The notes beneath the pieces were generated by a model that saw nothing but the letters and a program-made list of their open reading frames with translations, did no database searches and had not been told where the DNA came from. A stretch of 6,603 nucleotides of DNA, from positions 1 through 6,603 of the forward strand of contig VGEI01000205.1 in NCBI GenBank assembly GCA_016869415.1. The letters are read 5' to 3'. This DNA is from Alphaproteobacteria bacterium (GTDB lineage: Bacteria; Pseudomonadota; Alphaproteobacteria; CACIAM-22H2). The position numbers were made by a program, and so were the translations under genes. Of the stretch, positions 5,749 to 6,603 are shown piece after piece. The stretch's first letter is position 1; each line of letters starts with the position of its first letter.

Positions 5749-6002
5749 AAGCCAAGATTCACCCGGATTATCACGAGATCAACGTCGTGATGACCGACGG
5801 CAGCACGTTCAAGACGCGCTCGACCCTGGGCAAAGCCGGCGAGACGATCCATCTCGACATCGACCCGAAGACTCATCCGGCGTGGACCGGCCAGCACCGG
5901 CTGGTGGATTCCGGCGGTCAGGTTGCCAAGTTCAACAAGCGCTTCCAGAACATCGGCATCCCGGCGGCCAAGCCGGCTGCCGCGGCAGCCGCCAAGAAGT
6001 AA
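5745..6002 (+). CDS. rpmE: 50S ribosomal protein L31 (bL31), cysteine-free type
   Basis: This 85-residue large-subunit ribosomal protein carries the canonical IHPDYHEINVVMTDGSTF start, the central TRSTLGKAGETIHLDIDPKTHPAWTG and the RLVDSGGQVAKFNKRF end. bL31 sits at the central protuberance and bridges the two ribosomal subunits. No cysteine is present, so this is the zinc-independent form. Alphaproteobacterial bL31 proteins commonly lack the CxxC ligands, so this need not mean a zinc-starvation paralogue. The protein ends in an Ala/Lys-rich tail (PAAKPAAAAAAKK) beyond the core fold. The start is supported by GGAG 7 bases upstream and a good promoter. The gene appears monocistronic, closed by a strong terminator about 20 bp after the stop. 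Confidence 0.95.
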   Translation: MKAKIHPDYHEINVVMTDGSTFKTRSTLGKAGETIHLDIDPKTHPAWTGQHRLVDSGGQVAKFNKRFQNIGIPAAKPAAAAAAKK

Positions 6003-6018
6003 GCGCCCAGCGCTCACG

Positions 6019-6047
6019 AAAAAGGCGCCCTCGCGGGCGCCTTTTTT
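6019..6047. terminator. Bidirectional rho-independent terminator
   Basis: GGCGCCC (6024-6030), a TCGC loop and GGGCGCC (6035-6041) form a perfect 7-bp GC stem. Six T residues (6042-6047) follow on the plus strand, and five A residues (6019-6023) precede it, which read as T on the minus strand. It should end both rpmE and the convergent DUF1465 gene. Confidence 0.93.
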
Positions 6048-6068
6048 GTTTGTCCCGCCGACTCGCTC

Positions 6069-6479
6069 TCAGGTGGGACTGGCCGCCGCACGACGTGCCA
6101 GCTCATCCAGCCGTGCCACGCGCACATAGAGCCGCCGGCTCTGATCGAGAAGCTCGATGAGGCGTGGCGGCACGCCGCTGACGGCACTGTCGGTCTCCGC
6201 GAGGCAGACGTCTTCAGCCGTCAATCGGAACTCTTCGCCGGCCGCCCGCTCGCGGCTGATCTCGCCCTCGTGTACGGCGCGCTGTGCCAGCAGCCAGGCC
6301 ATGATCTGGGTCAGACGCGTCGTGAGGCGCATGGCTTCGCAATTCAGCCGCAGACGTTTGATCGGTTTGAGACCACGGGCTTCCGCCGGCTGGGCATTGG
6401 CGAGGTAATTGCGAGAGTCGACCAGCAACACCATGCGCGGATTCAAGTAGCCAGTGAAGAAGCGTGTGGCCGTTTCCAT
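6069..6479 (-). CDS. DUF1465-family protein, RcdA-like (CtrA-degradation adaptor family)
   Basis: This 136-residue helical protein matches the DUF1465 pattern. CEAMRLTTRLTQIMAWLLAQRAVHEGEIS is the conserved core (about 47-75), and PPRLIELLDQSRRLYVRVARLDEL (about 103-126) is the closing helix pair. From memory, this family includes Caulobacter RcdA, an adaptor that helps deliver CtrA and other substrates to ClpXP during the cell cycle. Orthology and function in this organism are inferred, so no symbol is given. ATG 6479 is preceded by AGG with a 7-base gap, a fair ribosome binding site. The protein is on the short side for the family. The gene converges on rpmE across a shared terminator, and a promoter-like sequence with TTAA half-sites lies upstream. 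No membrane segment or signal peptide is seen. Confidence 0.8.
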   Translation of the reverse strand: METATRFFTGYLNPRMVLLVDSRNYLANAQPAEARGLKPIKRLRLNCEAMRLTTRLTQIMAWLLAQRAVHEGEISRERAAGEEFRLTAEDVCLAETDSAVSGVPPRLIELLDQSRRLYVRVARLDELARRAAASPT

Positions 6480-6528
6480 CGCCGTACCTGTTTACCGCCG
6501 ACTCGCCCGCGCCGAGAGCCCACCCCCA

Positions 6529-6557
6529 ATCATCCGCGGGAACCGTGAGGTTGCCAA
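6529..6557 (-). promoter_or_regulatory. Candidate sigma70-type promoter for the DUF1465/RcdA-like gene
   Basis: On the minus strand TTGGCA (6557-6552, 5 of 6 to the -35 consensus) and GATGAT (6534-6529, 4 of 6 to the -10) are 17 bases apart. The transcript would start near 6522, giving a leader of about 43 bases. Confidence 0.5.
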
Positions 6558-6561
6558 CAGA

Positions 6562-6590
6562 GGGTTAAGGGACCGTTTGGAAGACGTTAA
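6562..6590. promoter_or_regulatory. Two TTAA half-sites resembling CtrA-binding sequence
   Basis: TTAA at 6565-6568 reads TTAACCC on the minus strand; GTTAAC, at 6586-6591, contains the second TTAA (6587-6590). They begin 22 bases apart, about two helical turns. CtrA full sites have TTAA repeats 11 bases apart, so this is a half-site pair at best. They sit just upstream of the candidate -35 of the RcdA-like gene. To their right, AGGACGGGAG at 6592-6601 could be the ribosome binding site of a plus-strand gene beginning beyond the window. Confidence 0.3.
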
Positions 6591-6603
6591 CAGGACGGGA
6601 GCG

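Overview
The window is GC-rich chromosomal DNA that reads like an alphaproteobacterium, most likely in or near the Rhodospirillales. This rests on gene content recognised by eye, not on a search: a DUF1465/RcdA-type protein, a cysteine-free bL31, a CyaY frataxin, an MsbA-related half-size exporter of the alphaproteobacterial type, and a MotA-like/OmpA-like envelope pair. Coding density is high. No tRNA, rRNA, CRISPR array or intact transposase gene was seen.

Positions 1-2808 (+ strand) hold an envelope cluster. It has the 3' end of a proline-rich OmpA-fold protein, a MotA/TolQ/ExbB-like proton-channel subunit with a long C-terminal tail, and a MotB-like partner. The partner has one membrane helix, about 200 residues of coiled coil and an OmpA peptidoglycan-binding domain. 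Together they look like a non-flagellar, ion-driven stator anchored to the cell wall.

Positions 2808-3074 are a 267-bp non-coding palindromic element, MITE-like, with 17-bp perfect terminal inverted repeats and nested internal hairpins. It sits between two TA dinucleotides inside CTAG. Removing it in silico leaves one CTAG in which the convergent stop codons of both neighbouring genes overlap. The element supplies the G that completes TAG on each side, so both proteins keep their ends.

Positions 3074-5613 (- strand) hold a probable operon: cyaY (frataxin), overlapped by an ABC exporter, then a small stand-alone winged-helix DNA-binding protein. From 5614 to 5744 is a divergent promoter region with a good sigma70-type promoter for rpmE. 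rpmE (5745-6002) is followed by a bidirectional rho-independent terminator shared with the convergent DUF1465/RcdA-like gene (6069-6479, - strand). The last 124 bases hold a plausible promoter for that gene and two TTAA half-sites of the kind bound by CtrA. A purine-rich sequence at the very end may be the ribosome binding site of a gene beyond the window.
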